Origin: an uncultured Prevotella sp.
GTDB lineage: Bacteria; Bacteroidota; Bacteroidia; Bacteroidales; Bacteroidaceae
Assembly (NCBI GenBank): GCA_900315635.1
Contig: OMZV01000006.1
Location: forward strand, 56,130 to 120,129
Direction: 5' to 3'
Length of the DNA: 64,000 nucleotides
Shown here: positions 52,118-63,777 of the stretch, in pieces
Numbering within the stretch: the first letter of the stretch is position 1
How the letters are laid out: every line of letters begins with the position of its first letter
Notes under the pieces: model-generated
Told to the model about the DNA's origin: nothing
Seen by the model: only the letters and a program-made list of their open reading frames with translations
Database searches by the model: none
Position numbers and translations under genes: made by a program

Positions 52118-53965
52118 TTAGAATTCGATTATCAGTGACTGCCTCTGTGTCAAAGGAATATCCTTTGTAAGGTCGACAGACGCACCGGTGATAACGTCCT
52201 TGGCCGTGGTATGTGAGCCGATTATCTCTTTGTAACGGGCGACAGACAGTTTGTTGTCAGAACGGGTTCCGTTGATGATTGTCATTACTGACTTGCCATT
52301 ATACTGACGGGCTATGACGTAAACGCCTTTGTACGGAATGAACTGGGTCTGCTTTCCTTTGGCTATGACATCGTTGCCCTGACGCCAGTGAAGGAGTTTT
52401 GAAGTCCAGTCGAACATGCCGTTCTCTGCAGCTGTGCGCCCTTCCTTGGTGAAGCAATTGTGAGTATCGCCCGGGAAACCGCCCGGGAAGTCCTTGCGGA
52501 CATTACCGTCGGTAACTTCCTTGGTGCCATTCAACAGAATCTCTGTGCCATAATAGAGTTGCGGGGTACGGTTCATTGTCAACAGAAGAGCAAGTCCTTG
52601 CTTCAACATTGTCGAGTCCTTAGTGTTGCCAAGGAATCGGTCGGTGTCGTGATTGTCGAGGAAGGCAAGCACGCTTGACGGATTGGCATAGAGATAATCA
52701 TAGCAAAGGGAATTGTAAATGCGGTTAAGTCCGTTCCACCAACCATCCGTTTCCTCACGCTTTGCCTGATTAATCTTGTCATAGAAAGAGAAGTCCATGA
52801 CTGTCTTAAGGTAGGAATTCTTCTTCTGGAGCTTAGAATCCTTCTGCCAAGCGGCAGTATATGGAGGCTCTGTAACCCAAGTCTCACCGACGGTATTGAA
52901 GTTCGGATATTCCTTGTCGAGCGTTTTCATCCATAAAGCCATAGCGTCACGGTCAGCATACGGGTAGGTATCCATGCGGATTCCATCGATGTCGGCTGTC
53001 TCTATCCACCATTCGCTGTTCTGGATGAGGTACTTTATGACGTGCGGATTACGCTGGTTGAGGTCAGGCATTGACGGAACAAACCAACCATCGACGGTCT
53101 CTGCAAGGTCAACCTTTGAGGCATAAGGGTCAAGGACAGGGGTAAGCTTATAGCTTGTCTGCAATCCGTAGTGAGGATTATTGAACCAATCCTTCGATGG
53201 CATGTCAATGTTCCAAGGATGATAGTCACTGCAATGATTGAATATCATGTCCATAACGACTTTCAGTCCTTGCTTGTGGCATTCGGCAATGAGTTGCTTG
53301 TATTCATCATTCGTGCCGAAGCGAGGGTCTACTTTATAATAGTTTGTCGTCGCATAACCGTGATATGAACTATTCTGCGTTTTGTCGGCAGGCCAGTCAT
53401 TCTCCAAAACCGGAGTGAACCAAAGGGCTGTTACGCCCAGTTGCTTGAAGTAATCGAGATGCTGCTGAATGCCGGCCAAGTCGCCGCCGTGGCGCAGTGA
53501 AGGGTACTTCCGGTCACAGTTCTGGTCACGCATGCCCTTGACTACATCGTTCTTAGGATTGCCATTGGCAAAGCGGTCAGGCATAAGAAGGTAAAGGACA
53601 TCCGCATTTGAGAAGCCTCTGTGGTCGGCTCCAGCCATAGCCCGTTGCTTAAGAACGTATGATACGGTTTTCTTCTTGCCATTGTTGGTGAACTGCAACT
53701 TCATAGTTCCCGGCTGCGCACCATCAAGGTTCAAGTAGACGAGCAGATAGTTCGGCGAATCCAAGCGGACAAGAGAGTCAATCTTTACACCCGGATAATC
53801 AATCTTTACGTCGGCAGAACGTATATCCTTGCCATAGACCATCAGCTGCAGTGACGGATCTTTCATTCCCACATACCAGTCAGTAGGCTCTATGCGGTCA
53901 ATCTTTACTTGTGCACCCATTGTCATGGAGATAAGCACTAATGCTAATAATAATATCCTTTTCAT
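52118..53965 (-). CDS. Periplasmic alpha-amylase/neopullulanase (GH13, SusA-like)
   Basis: A 615-residue protein with a signal peptide (residues 1-18). An N-terminal Ig-like domain (about 20-110) precedes the GH13 barrel. The four conserved GH13 regions are present: VVMDMIFNHC, DGIRMDTYPY with the nucleophile Asp, TVGETW with the acid Glu, and FLDNHDTDR. A C-terminal beta-domain ends it. The enzyme should cut starch oligosaccharides or pullulan in the periplasm. It is the last gene of a minus-strand operon with pulA 25 bases upstream, and is followed by a strong terminator. Confidence 0.93.
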   Translation of the reverse strand: MKRILLLALVLISMTMGAQVKIDRIEPTDWYVGMKDPSLQLMVYGKDIRSADVKIDYPGVKIDSLVRLDSPNYLLVYLNLDGAQPGTMKLQFTNNGKKKTVSYVLKQRAMAGADHRGFSNADVLYLLMPDRFANGNPKNDVVKGMRDQNCDRKYPSLRHGGDLAGIQQHLDYFKQLGVTALWFTPVLENDWPADKTQNSSYHGYATTNYYKVDPRFGTNDEYKQLIAECHKQGLKVVMDMIFNHCSDYHPWNIDMPSKDWFNNPHYGLQTSYKLTPVLDPYASKVDLAETVDGWFVPSMPDLNQRNPHVIKYLIQNSEWWIETADIDGIRMDTYPYADRDAMALWMKTLDKEYPNFNTVGETWVTEPPYTAAWQKDSKLQKKNSYLKTVMDFSFYDKINQAKREETDGWWNGLNRIYNSLCYDYLYANPSSVLAFLDNHDTDRFLGNTKDSTMLKQGLALLLTMNRTPQLYYGTEILLNGTKEVTDGNVRKDFPGGFPGDTHNCFTKEGRTAAENGMFDWTSKLLHWRQGNDVIAKGKQTQFIPYKGVYVIARQYNGKSVMTIINGTRSDNKLSVARYKEIIGSHTTAKDVITGASVDLTKDIPLTQRQSLIIEF

Positions 53966-53990
53966 TTCACAGTTATATTCTTTTAGTTAT

Positions 53991-55901
53991 TTAATCATGC
54001 AGAATCTTCACCGACTGGCTTTCCATCCGAAGTCTATGACCAACGAAATCGTCTGAGCGGAAGGTGTCAATAGCATCAAGATCGCCGCAGACATACCATT
54101 TACCATCAGGTATATCAATCATTTGGTCCTTGTCTCCTGCATTGATGCAGACCACGATATTGTTCCATTGATCGCCTCCGGCATGGTCTTTAAGGATAAA
54201 TGTTACCATGCAATCCTTTGTCGGTAAGAACTCAAGGTGTTTGCGAACTTCCTCTGCCGAGCCCAAACGGAAAGCCGGATGCTCACGGCGGAACCTTGTA
54301 AGGTCGCAATAGTATTGATACAACTTAGGGTAACGTGTTAGATTGTCCCAGTCGAGATGGTTAATGGAATCGGGCGATTCGAATGAGTTGTGGACGCCTT
54401 TCTTGGTTCGAAGCATCTCTTCGCCGCAAAGCATGAACGGAGTTCCCTGTGACAGGAATACCACAGTCTGCGCTATCTTGTCAAGACGGATAAGCTCATC
54501 GGTATCGATTCCGGGTATGGAAGCACGAAGACGGTCGGCAAGACACATATCGTCATGACAACTGACATAGCTTATCATCTGAGTCGGCTCAGCCGCCCAA
54601 GGCTCCTTTGAATAGTTAACCTTGGAATAATCAACTTGCGGATGAGCAATCATTCCGACTATTCCAGCCTTTATACTCTCCTCAGAACCAGGAATACCGG
54701 CCAGGAAAGCGCCCTTATGGTCGTCCGAGAACGGACCACGAAGGGCATCACGAAGATCATCGCTGAACGCAGCTATGCCCGGCATCTGCTTCATATTGGC
54801 TTTCATTGCAAGCTTGTCGTTAGGCAGAGCACATTGTCCGGCACTCCAACCTTCACCATATATAAATATGTTAGGGTCTATATCGGTCAGTTCCTTACGG
54901 ATAAGATTCATCGTCTCGATGTCATGAACGCCCATAAGGTCGACACGGAATCCGTCGATATGGTACTCCTTAGCCCAATAAGCCATGCTCTCAAGCATAA
55001 ACTCACGCATCAAAGGCTTTTCCGAAGCGGTCTCATTACCACATCCGGAGCCATTGCTTGGCTTGCCGTCAGCGGCGTAACGATAGTAAGCGCCGGGGTA
55101 AGTAAGATTGAAGTTGCTGTGCTTCAAGTCGAAAGTATGGTTGTAGACGACATCTAGGATAACACGAATTCCGGCCTGATGGAGTTTCTCCACCATTGTC
55201 TTGAACTCAAAGATACGGCGTCCCGGGTTAGCGGCATCATAGCTGTAGCTGCCTTCCGGCACATTATAGTTGAGCGGATCATAGCCCCAATTATACTGGG
55301 GAACTTCTGGATGATTCTCGTCTACCGACGCAAAATCGAACGAAGGAAGTACATGTACGGCATTGATTCCAAGTTCCTTAAGATGCTCAATAGCCTTATT
55401 CTCAGTAAGGCAAAGGAACTTTCCCTTGTTTACCAAACCCGAAGTAGAGTCAATAGAAAAGTCACGATAGTGTAGTTCATAGATAACAAGGTCAGCCATC
55501 GACTTTGTTTCAAGCCTATGGTCGTTGCTCCAACCCGTAGGGTTAGTGTCTTTAAGGTCGATGACTGCGCCTCGATGACCATTGCGTCCGACAGCTTTTG
55601 CGAACACACCCGGCGTCTCGCCTTCACCAATATTAAATGTATAGAACTTGCCTTTAAGGTCACCTTTGACCGTACAAGTCCAAACATCCTTGCCTGCCGG
55701 CTTCATCTTTACACGCTTGTAACGCGTATCGCCCTGCCCGCTCTCATAGAGACTAAGCTTTGGCTGACGTGGGGAATTGAGTTTAAATACCGTTTGCTGA
55801 GGGCTATACTCAACTTCATTGAATGTAGTTTGGGCGCTAGCAAAACAGGAAGGAAGCAGTAGCATTGAGGCAAGAACAGATATTAAAGGTATAGATTTCA
55901 T
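53991..55901 (-). CDS. pulA: Type I pullulanase (GH13)
   Basis: A 636-residue exported protein. The start at 55901 (MKSIPLISVLASM) is chosen because it begins the signal sequence; two earlier in-frame ATGs give an odd leader that runs into a hairpin. The signal ends LLLPSCFASAQ: the Cys could be a lipid anchor, although Pro at -2 is unusual, and cleavage after ASAQ is equally possible. An N-terminal CBM48-like domain precedes the barrel. The type I motif YNWGYDP is present, as are GH13 motifs DVVYNHT, DGFRVDLMG, GEGW and YVSCHD. It removes alpha-1,6 branches. It lies between GH97 and GH13 in the operon. Confidence 0.93.
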   Translation of the reverse strand: MKSIPLISVLASMLLLPSCFASAQTTFNEVEYSPQQTVFKLNSPRQPKLSLYESGQGDTRYKRVKMKPAGKDVWTCTVKGDLKGKFYTFNIGEGETPGVFAKAVGRNGHRGAVIDLKDTNPTGWSNDHRLETKSMADLVIYELHYRDFSIDSTSGLVNKGKFLCLTENKAIEHLKELGINAVHVLPSFDFASVDENHPEVPQYNWGYDPLNYNVPEGSYSYDAANPGRRIFEFKTMVEKLHQAGIRVILDVVYNHTFDLKHSNFNLTYPGAYYRYAADGKPSNGSGCGNETASEKPLMREFMLESMAYWAKEYHIDGFRVDLMGVHDIETMNLIRKELTDIDPNIFIYGEGWSAGQCALPNDKLAMKANMKQMPGIAAFSDDLRDALRGPFSDDHKGAFLAGIPGSEESIKAGIVGMIAHPQVDYSKVNYSKEPWAAEPTQMISYVSCHDDMCLADRLRASIPGIDTDELIRLDKIAQTVVFLSQGTPFMLCGEEMLRTKKGVHNSFESPDSINHLDWDNLTRYPKLYQYYCDLTRFRREHPAFRLGSAEEVRKHLEFLPTKDCMVTFILKDHAGGDQWNNIVVCINAGDKDQMIDIPDGKWYVCGDLDAIDTFRSDDFVGHRLRMESQSVKILHD

Positions 55902-55937
55902 TTTTGTTTCAGCATTCATGGGGTTTATTGACATAGT

Positions 55938-55969
55938 GGGCATATCAGGTCCATTAGCCTGATATGCCC
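55938..55969. repeat. Perfect 12-base-pair hairpin upstream of pulA
   Basis: GGGCATATCAGG (55938-55949) and CCTGATATGCCC (55958-55969) enclose an 8-base loop, 37 bases before the pulA start. It belongs to the same repeat type as the palindrome at 46859. It may modulate pulA translation or mRNA decay. Confidence 0.75.
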
Positions 55970-55982
55970 AAAAACATAGATA

Positions 55983-58245
<2,263 letters not shown>

Positions 58246-58269
58246 ACCCAAAAAGTCAATTACCATTAA

Positions 58270-61032
58270 TTACTTGCGGCCGGACTGGATAATCAGCTCG
58301 GAGATATTAGCCATGTAGTCGTCATTGGCTATAAGGTCCTCAATGTTGAGGTGCATACGGTAGCGCCAGTAGTGATGAGGATTAGCCGGAACATTGATGC
58401 GCTCAGCATTCTCGTCAGGCAGGCGGAGCTTCTCGTCAATGCTGAGCCAGTCCTGAACGGTGATGATGCAGAGCATCGACGGCGATGTGAGATGACGGCT
58501 GATGATGTCGCGTGCGAGCCATCCCGGCAGTGGATGTGGAGCCGGTCCCTGGCGATAGAGCATCTCGCCATAGTAAGCCTGGGTACGCTCCCAGTCCTCG
58601 TCCCACCACTGACGGAGGGTCGGCGTGTCGTGCGACGATATTGTGCAAACCGAACGGTACGGGTTACGCGACAGATGACCGAAGCGGACATGCGGATCCT
58701 TCGGCATGCTCTGCATCTCGAGGCTCAGAATCTTCAGTTCGTTCATAACCCATGAAACGCAGTCAGGCACCATACCGAGGTCCTCGGCGCAGACGAGCAT
58801 ACGAGTGGCATTGACCAGACGTGGCAGTTTCTTCATAGCCTCACGATACCAGAACTGGTTGTTGCGGCGATAGTAGTAGTCGTTGTACAGGCGGTTGAAC
58901 ATAGCCTTGTCGCTGTCGTACAGGCTCTCGAACACGAAGTCGAACTGTACGGAGATACGCGGATGGAACCTGTTAGGGTCACGATGGTCGCGGAGGAAGA
59001 GCACGTCGCTTATGAGCGCGTACAGACCGTCACGCATGTTGTCGTTCCACTTTATCTGGTCCTCATATTTCTTCTTCTCAGCCTCGTCGGTAGCAGCGTC
59101 AGCCTTCTGGCGGCATTCCGAGCTCCAGTTAGAGAAGTAAGCCTCGACCTTGCGCTGAGTGTCGAACTCAGGGCGCATGCGGTAGTACTGACCGTCCTTC
59201 GGCTCAATGTAATGGTCACGCACGAACTGCGCACGGTCGCCGAACATACGGTCGAGCACCCAGTCGGTGATGAACGGAGTGGTGAACAGCTCTTCCTGCC
59301 AGTGCAGTCCGTAGCCCTCGACCTCCTCGCGTGTCATGCCGAGCGAAGGCTGGAACTGTCCGAGCAATCCGTGGACGGCATTCTCTGGAATCTCCCATAT
59401 ACGGAAGAAGCCGAGCACATGGTCAATGCGGTAAGCATCGAAGAACTTAGCCATATTCTGGAAGCGGCGAACCCACCACAGACAGCCGTCCTTAAGCATT
59501 TCGTCCCAGTTGTAGGTCGGGAATCCCCAGTTCTGACCGTTTGTACTGAACGCATCAGGTGGAGCGCCAGCCTGCCCGCTGAGATTGAAGTAGCGCGGCT
59601 CAGTCCACACGTCGCAGCCATAGCGGTTGACACCGATAGGAATATCGCCCTTGAGGACAACGCCCTTCTCACGGGCATAGTTGTGAACTTCCTCAAGCTG
59701 AGTGTTCAGGATGTACTGCTCGAAGTAGTAGAAGCTTACAGCCTTGTAAGCCTTTGAGCGTGGCGACGACAGTTCCTTGCGCTCGCTCTCGTCCCACTGG
59801 TTGTGGTCAGGCCACTTCGAGAAGTCGGCAGTACCATTGGCATCACGCAGGTAGCAATACTCTGCATACGGAACGAGCCACTGCTTGGTTTCCTTGAAGA
59901 ATGCCTTGAACTTAGCCGAAGCCAGCATATTCTTCCCTTCCTGGTCGAAGATGATGTGCAGATACTCCGTCTTGGCATTGTTGACACGCTCGTAGTCGAT
60001 TTGCGGCAGAGCGTTGAGTTCCTGACGGAGAGCCTCAAACTTCTTGCGCTTAGCCTCATCGGCAATCGGCGGCAGCTGAGTCAGGTCGGTGTACTGCGGG
60101 TGGAAAGCGAAGACAGAGATACAGCTGTAAGGATAGCTGTCGGTCCATGTATGTGTAATCGTCGTGTCGTTGATAGGCAGAATCTGCAACACGCGCTGAT
60201 GAGTCTTTGCGATGAGGTCGATCATCTTCTTCAAATCGCCGAAGTCGCCCACGCCGAAGCTGTCCTTGCTCCTCAGCGAGAACACCGGCACCTGCGTTCC
60301 GGCAAGCTTCAACGGATAGACATCGAATCCTGCCTCAGGCAAGCAATAGACAACGACATCGCCGTCCTTGATGTCAACAAGGTCGACGACACGGTTGTTG
60401 CTTGCCTCCCACAGAGGCTTATAGTCGAGCCGCTTGTCACGGATGAAGAACTTGAACTCAATCTGTTTCGGGTCGAGGGTATTGGCGTCGAGGTCGACAA
60501 TCCACTCGTTATCGTTGTGCTGGACGAGTTCGATGGCATGCTCCGGTTCCCAGTTGCCCAATCCGTCGCCCTTGCCTACTACGGCGAGGCTCTGTCCCTT
60601 GAGCAGTTGCGGGGCACGAACCTTCAGGCGCACGGTGCGGTTGAACGACTGCTCCTTGACAGGGACAATCTTCGTCGGCGAGACACACAGGGTGAATGCT
60701 GACGTATAGAGATAGGAATCATCAGGGATGTCGACCCAATTATCGAAAGCTATATAGTTGACAGCATTCTTCTCATTGAGTTCCAGCCGATGGGTTATCA
60801 TGCGCCATTCCTGACGCTCGACGACATCGCCGCGATGGACAGAATAGAAGTAGTCAATGCGGTCGCCTGGCTTGAAACCCTTGTGAAGCACATACTGCCA
60901 CTTCTTCCCGTCGTACGACGACATGTGATACTGGGAGAGGTGCTCTTGTCCGTCTACAACACTGTCGACGATGTTCAGGACGAGCTCCTGACCGAAGACG
61001 GTATTGTAATTAATATTGAATTGTAGACTCAT
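58270..61032 (-). CDS. malQ: 4-alpha-glucanotransferase with two N-terminal starch-binding domains (GH77)
   Basis: A 920-residue cytoplasmic protein without signal peptide. Two CBM20-type domains (about residues 1-115 and 125-230, the second with VGKGDGLGNWEPEHA) precede a GH77 barrel of the plant DPE2-like, long type. Motifs visible: DAYRIDHVLGFFRIWE (nucleophile Asp), VCAEDLGMVPD (acid Glu) and ISSHDTPTLRQWW. It moves glucan units between maltodextrins, releasing glucose, and so processes imported maltose. It heads the minus-strand operon and has a duplicated promoter element upstream at 61053-61100. Confidence 0.95.
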   Translation of the reverse strand: MSLQFNINYNTVFGQELVLNIVDSVVDGQEHLSQYHMSSYDGKKWQYVLHKGFKPGDRIDYFYSVHRGDVVERQEWRMITHRLELNEKNAVNYIAFDNWVDIPDDSYLYTSAFTLCVSPTKIVPVKEQSFNRTVRLKVRAPQLLKGQSLAVVGKGDGLGNWEPEHAIELVQHNDNEWIVDLDANTLDPKQIEFKFFIRDKRLDYKPLWEASNNRVVDLVDIKDGDVVVYCLPEAGFDVYPLKLAGTQVPVFSLRSKDSFGVGDFGDLKKMIDLIAKTHQRVLQILPINDTTITHTWTDSYPYSCISVFAFHPQYTDLTQLPPIADEAKRKKFEALRQELNALPQIDYERVNNAKTEYLHIIFDQEGKNMLASAKFKAFFKETKQWLVPYAEYCYLRDANGTADFSKWPDHNQWDESERKELSSPRSKAYKAVSFYYFEQYILNTQLEEVHNYAREKGVVLKGDIPIGVNRYGCDVWTEPRYFNLSGQAGAPPDAFSTNGQNWGFPTYNWDEMLKDGCLWWVRRFQNMAKFFDAYRIDHVLGFFRIWEIPENAVHGLLGQFQPSLGMTREEVEGYGLHWQEELFTTPFITDWVLDRMFGDRAQFVRDHYIEPKDGQYYRMRPEFDTQRKVEAYFSNWSSECRQKADAATDEAEKKKYEDQIKWNDNMRDGLYALISDVLFLRDHRDPNRFHPRISVQFDFVFESLYDSDKAMFNRLYNDYYYRRNNQFWYREAMKKLPRLVNATRMLVCAEDLGMVPDCVSWVMNELKILSLEMQSMPKDPHVRFGHLSRNPYRSVCTISSHDTPTLRQWWDEDWERTQAYYGEMLYRQGPAPHPLPGWLARDIISRHLTSPSMLCIITVQDWLSIDEKLRLPDENAERINVPANPHHYWRYRMHLNIEDLIANDDYMANISELIIQSGRK

Positions 61033-61052
61033 ATTTAGTTTAATTGTTTTAA

Positions 61053-61100
61053 TCTAGACCTCAAAGGTAATTGTTTTTATTCTGGACCCCAAAGGTAACT
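61053..61100 (-). promoter_or_regulatory. Duplicated promoter element upstream of malQ
   Basis: A 20-base unit (plus-strand reading TCTAGACCTCAAAGGTAA) occurs at 61053 and 61081, 28 bases apart. On the minus strand each contains TACCTTTG, a -7 match (61062-61069 and 61090-61097). The TTTG of the distal copy lies 20 bases before the proximal -7 box and can serve as its -33 element. Confidence 0.6.
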
Positions 61101-61124
61101 ATTATTTTTTGCACAAAAAAGTAG

Positions 61125-61162
61125 CCGTTTGCGCAAACACTGCATTGGCATTGCGCAAACGG
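61125..61162 (-). terminator. Terminator of the MFS maltose transporter gene
   Basis: CCGTTTGCGCAA (61125-61136) and TTGCGCAAACGG (61151-61162) are perfect 12-base arms with a 14-base loop. On the minus strand a run of T follows. It lies between the transporter stop and malQ, so the two are separate transcripts. Confidence 0.85.
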
Positions 61163-61169
61163 TTGCCTT

Positions 61170-62486
61170 TTATTGTTTTGTCTTGATGACGCTGACGCTG
61201 AAAATGCCCAGAACAAGGCTTACAGCGGCTACAAACATCATGTTGCTCTGAACCTCGCCGACGAGTCCGAGAATGAGTCCGCCACAGAGTCCGGCTACAA
61301 TCTGCGGGAAGCAAATTGCACAGTTGAACAGTCCGAGGTACGTACCCATGTGAGGACGTCCCTCAAGGGCGTTGGTCACGATGGTGAACGGCAGGGCAAG
61401 CATAGCAGCCCATGTGCAGCCGATGAGTGCGTACGGCAGGAAGAGCATGTACTGGCTGTGGACGAACGGGATGACAGCGAAGCCTACTGCACCGATGGCG
61501 ATACTGAGGGCGTAGGCGAATTTCAGTCCGAACTTATGCTCGATGGCTGGCAGGAAGCTTGCCCAGATGACACTTGCAACTGCCTGACCGGCAAGGACTA
61601 TGCCGAGCCAGTTGCCGGCTATCTGATAGTCGCCCGATGTCGGGTCGGTACTGTTCCAGACGGTGTCGGCAATAGTACCGTTAGAGTAGATCCACATGAA
61701 CTGGAATGCTGCCCAGCAGAAGAACTGAACGGCGAACACACGCCAGTAGTTGCCGGGAGCGTCCTTGAGCAGCTTGATGATGCCGACGCTCTCCTCCTCT
61801 TCTGCCTCATTGCCACCATGATACATGGCGTACTCCTTCGGCGGCATCTCCTTGACATTCACGCAGGTATAGATAACGCAGATAATCAGGATGGCAGCAC
61901 CGATGTAGAACGCCATCTTCAGCGACATAGGCACCTGATGGTTCTCGACGGTATCGCTGAATCCGATGTACGACATCAGGAACGGAAGCGCGAAACCGAC
62001 TACCTGTCCCAGATTGCACAGGAAGCTCTGGATGGCGTAGGCAGTACCTTTCTGCTTCTCGTTGACGACATCGCCGACCATCATCTTGAACGGCTGCATA
62101 GCCATATTAAGAGATGTGTCGAGGAACATCAGGATGACAGCACCGATAATCAGCGCGGTGTTGCCCGTTCCGAGGCCGCCGGAGTTAGGCAGCAGGCACA
62201 TAACGAGGATTGCCACAAGCGCGCCCACTATTAAATAAGGTATACGACGACCGAAACGGCACCACGTCTTGTCGCTCAGCACACCGACGATAGGCTGGAC
62301 TATCATACCCATCAACGGCGGCAGAATCCAGAAGAACGACAAGCTCTTTGGGTCGGCGCCTATGGTTGAGAATATACGCGAAATGTTTCCACTCTGAAGT
62401 GCGTAAGCGATCTGCACTCCAAAGAAGCCGAAGCTCAAATTAAAAAGTCCCCAGAAGCTTAAGTCTGGCTTTTGTTTTACTTCCAT
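61170..62486 (-). CDS. MFS maltose/oligosaccharide transporter (SLC45-like)
   Basis: A 438-residue protein with about 12 membrane segments. The first block (FWGLFNLSFGFFGVQIAYALQSGNISRIF, as two runs) and GVLSDKTWCRFGRRIPYL match the SLC45/GPH-like maltose and sucrose transporters found in Bacteroidetes maltose clusters. It should import maltose or short maltodextrins to the cytoplasm for MalQ. It lies between the LacI gene and malQ, with its own 265-base upstream region containing a possible operator and a 22-bp array. Confidence 0.9.
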   Translation of the reverse strand: MEVKQKPDLSFWGLFNLSFGFFGVQIAYALQSGNISRIFSTIGADPKSLSFFWILPPLMGMIVQPIVGVLSDKTWCRFGRRIPYLIVGALVAILVMCLLPNSGGLGTGNTALIIGAVILMFLDTSLNMAMQPFKMMVGDVVNEKQKGTAYAIQSFLCNLGQVVGFALPFLMSYIGFSDTVENHQVPMSLKMAFYIGAAILIICVIYTCVNVKEMPPKEYAMYHGGNEAEEEESVGIIKLLKDAPGNYWRVFAVQFFCWAAFQFMWIYSNGTIADTVWNSTDPTSGDYQIAGNWLGIVLAGQAVASVIWASFLPAIEHKFGLKFAYALSIAIGAVGFAVIPFVHSQYMLFLPYALIGCTWAAMLALPFTIVTNALEGRPHMGTYLGLFNCAICFPQIVAGLCGGLILGLVGEVQSNMMFVAAVSLVLGIFSVSVIKTKQ

Positions 62487-62527
62487 AATATTTGTTTCTT
62501 TAGTTATTTCTAAGTTTCATCCAACCG

Positions 62528-62541
62528 TTGCGAAAACGCAA
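62528..62541. promoter_or_regulatory. Possible LacI-type operator before the MFS gene
   Basis: TTGCGAAAACGCAA is an inverted repeat with 5-base arms (TTGCG/CGCAA), 42 bases upstream of the transporter start. LacI-family sites often have a central CG, which is absent here, so the call is tentative. Confidence 0.35.
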
Positions 62542-62616
62542 GCGAGTTGTCAAGTTTTCTTATTTAATACAACTTTCGGAACCGCTTTTGCAATCAACTG
62601 ATTATCAAGCGATTTG

Positions 62617-62704
62617 CAAGAGGTGCCATTTTAGCTTGTAAAAGATACCGTTTTAGACGCTAAAAGATACCGAATCAGACTCTAAAAGATACCGTTTTAC
62701 GACG
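62617..62704. repeat. Four-copy 22-bp tandem array (TAAAAGATACC type)
   Basis: Cores at 62617 (diverged, CAAGAGGTGCC), 62639, 62661 and 62683 are exactly 22 bases apart. The flank TGATTATCAA is at 62600, as in the arrays at 15266 and 33605. It lies between the LacI stop and the transporter promoter region. Confidence 0.85.
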
Positions 62705-62751
62705 TAATTTGGCTCATATCAGAAAGCTGTAAATCTTTTTCGCCGTAACAG

Positions 62752-63777
62752 CTATCGTGTTGTGCCACGGATGATGAGCCTCGTGCGGACGACTCTCTTC
62801 TCTATCTTGTCCATTAGCAGAGAGCCCTCGACCTGACCGATGAGGATGTTTGCAGCCTCCTCGCCTACCATCACTCCACGCTGCTCAACGGTCGTCAACA
62901 TCGGGTCGCAGGCTACGGCGCGTTGTCCGTTGGTAAACCCGCAGATGCTTATGTCGTCAGGCACATTGAAGCCCATGCGCTTAGCCGAGTACAGAATGCC
63001 GATGGCTGTATCGTCGTTGACGGCGAAGAAGGCGTCGGGATGGTCTGGCTGTGACAGTATTCCCGGGGTAATGACCTCAGCGTCAGCACGGTTGTCGCAC
63101 TCCTTCATCCACTCGGGATTAGGCTGCAAGCCGTTCTTCAGCAGTGCGTCACGGTAGCCGTTGTACCGGTTCTTGCCTATCTCCATAGAGCCCGGCATGC
63201 CATAGTAGCCTATCTTCCGGCAGCCGGTATCAATAAGGTGGGTCACGGCGGTGAACGCACCCATATAGTCGTCGACGACAACACGGCTCGCGTTGACTCC
63301 CGTACAGATGCGGTCGTAGAACACGAGTGGTATGCCCATATCGATAAGTTTCTGGAAATGGTCGTATTTTGTGGTATTCTTAGCCATCGAGACGATTATG
63401 CCGCAGCATTTGTTGGCATAGAACGACTGGCATATCTTGACCTCGCGCTCATACCGTTCGTCGCTCTGCGCGACCATGATACGATAGCCTCGGCGGCTTG
63501 CCTCCTCCTCGATACCGGTGAGAATGCAAGAGAAATAATAATGTACAAACTGCGGAACGATAACGCCAATGACCTTGTTCGGTTGCACACGACTTTTGCG
63601 CAACGTCTCTGCAATGACGTTCGGGAAGAAATTATGCTCGCGGGCGTACTCCTGGATTTGCTTTCGCTTCTCCTCGGAAATGCGCGGACTGTCCTTTAGC
63701 GCACGGCTAACCGTCGCCACCGACACTCCCAGGTCGCGGGCGATATCCTTCATCGTTATGGGACTATTTTGTTTCAT
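62752..63777 (-). CDS. LacI-family transcriptional regulator
   Basis: A 341-residue regulator. The N-terminal helix-turn-helix and hinge are typical (MKDIARDLGVSVATVSRALKD, then EEKRKQIQEYAREHNFFPN). The periplasmic-binding-protein-like effector domain follows (IGVIVPQFVHYYFSCIL, CGIIVSMAKN, DAFFAVNDDTAIGIL, ISICGFTNG). In Prevotella-type genomes such a gene beside MFS, malQ, GH97 and pullulanase genes is the maltose/starch regulator; that role is inferred here. A -7 element, TAATTTTG, lies at 63797-63804, and a good LacI-type operator at 63859 in the divergent region suggests control of a gene to the right. Confidence 0.93.
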   Translation of the reverse strand: MKQNSPITMKDIARDLGVSVATVSRALKDSPRISEEKRKQIQEYAREHNFFPNVIAETLRKSRVQPNKVIGVIVPQFVHYYFSCILTGIEEEASRRGYRIMVAQSDERYEREVKICQSFYANKCCGIIVSMAKNTTKYDHFQKLIDMGIPLVFYDRICTGVNASRVVVDDYMGAFTAVTHLIDTGCRKIGYYGMPGSMEIGKNRYNGYRDALLKNGLQPNPEWMKECDNRADAEVITPGILSQPDHPDAFFAVNDDTAIGILYSAKRMGFNVPDDISICGFTNGQRAVACDPMLTTVEQRGVMVGEEAANILIGQVEGSLLMDKIEKRVVRTRLIIRGTTR

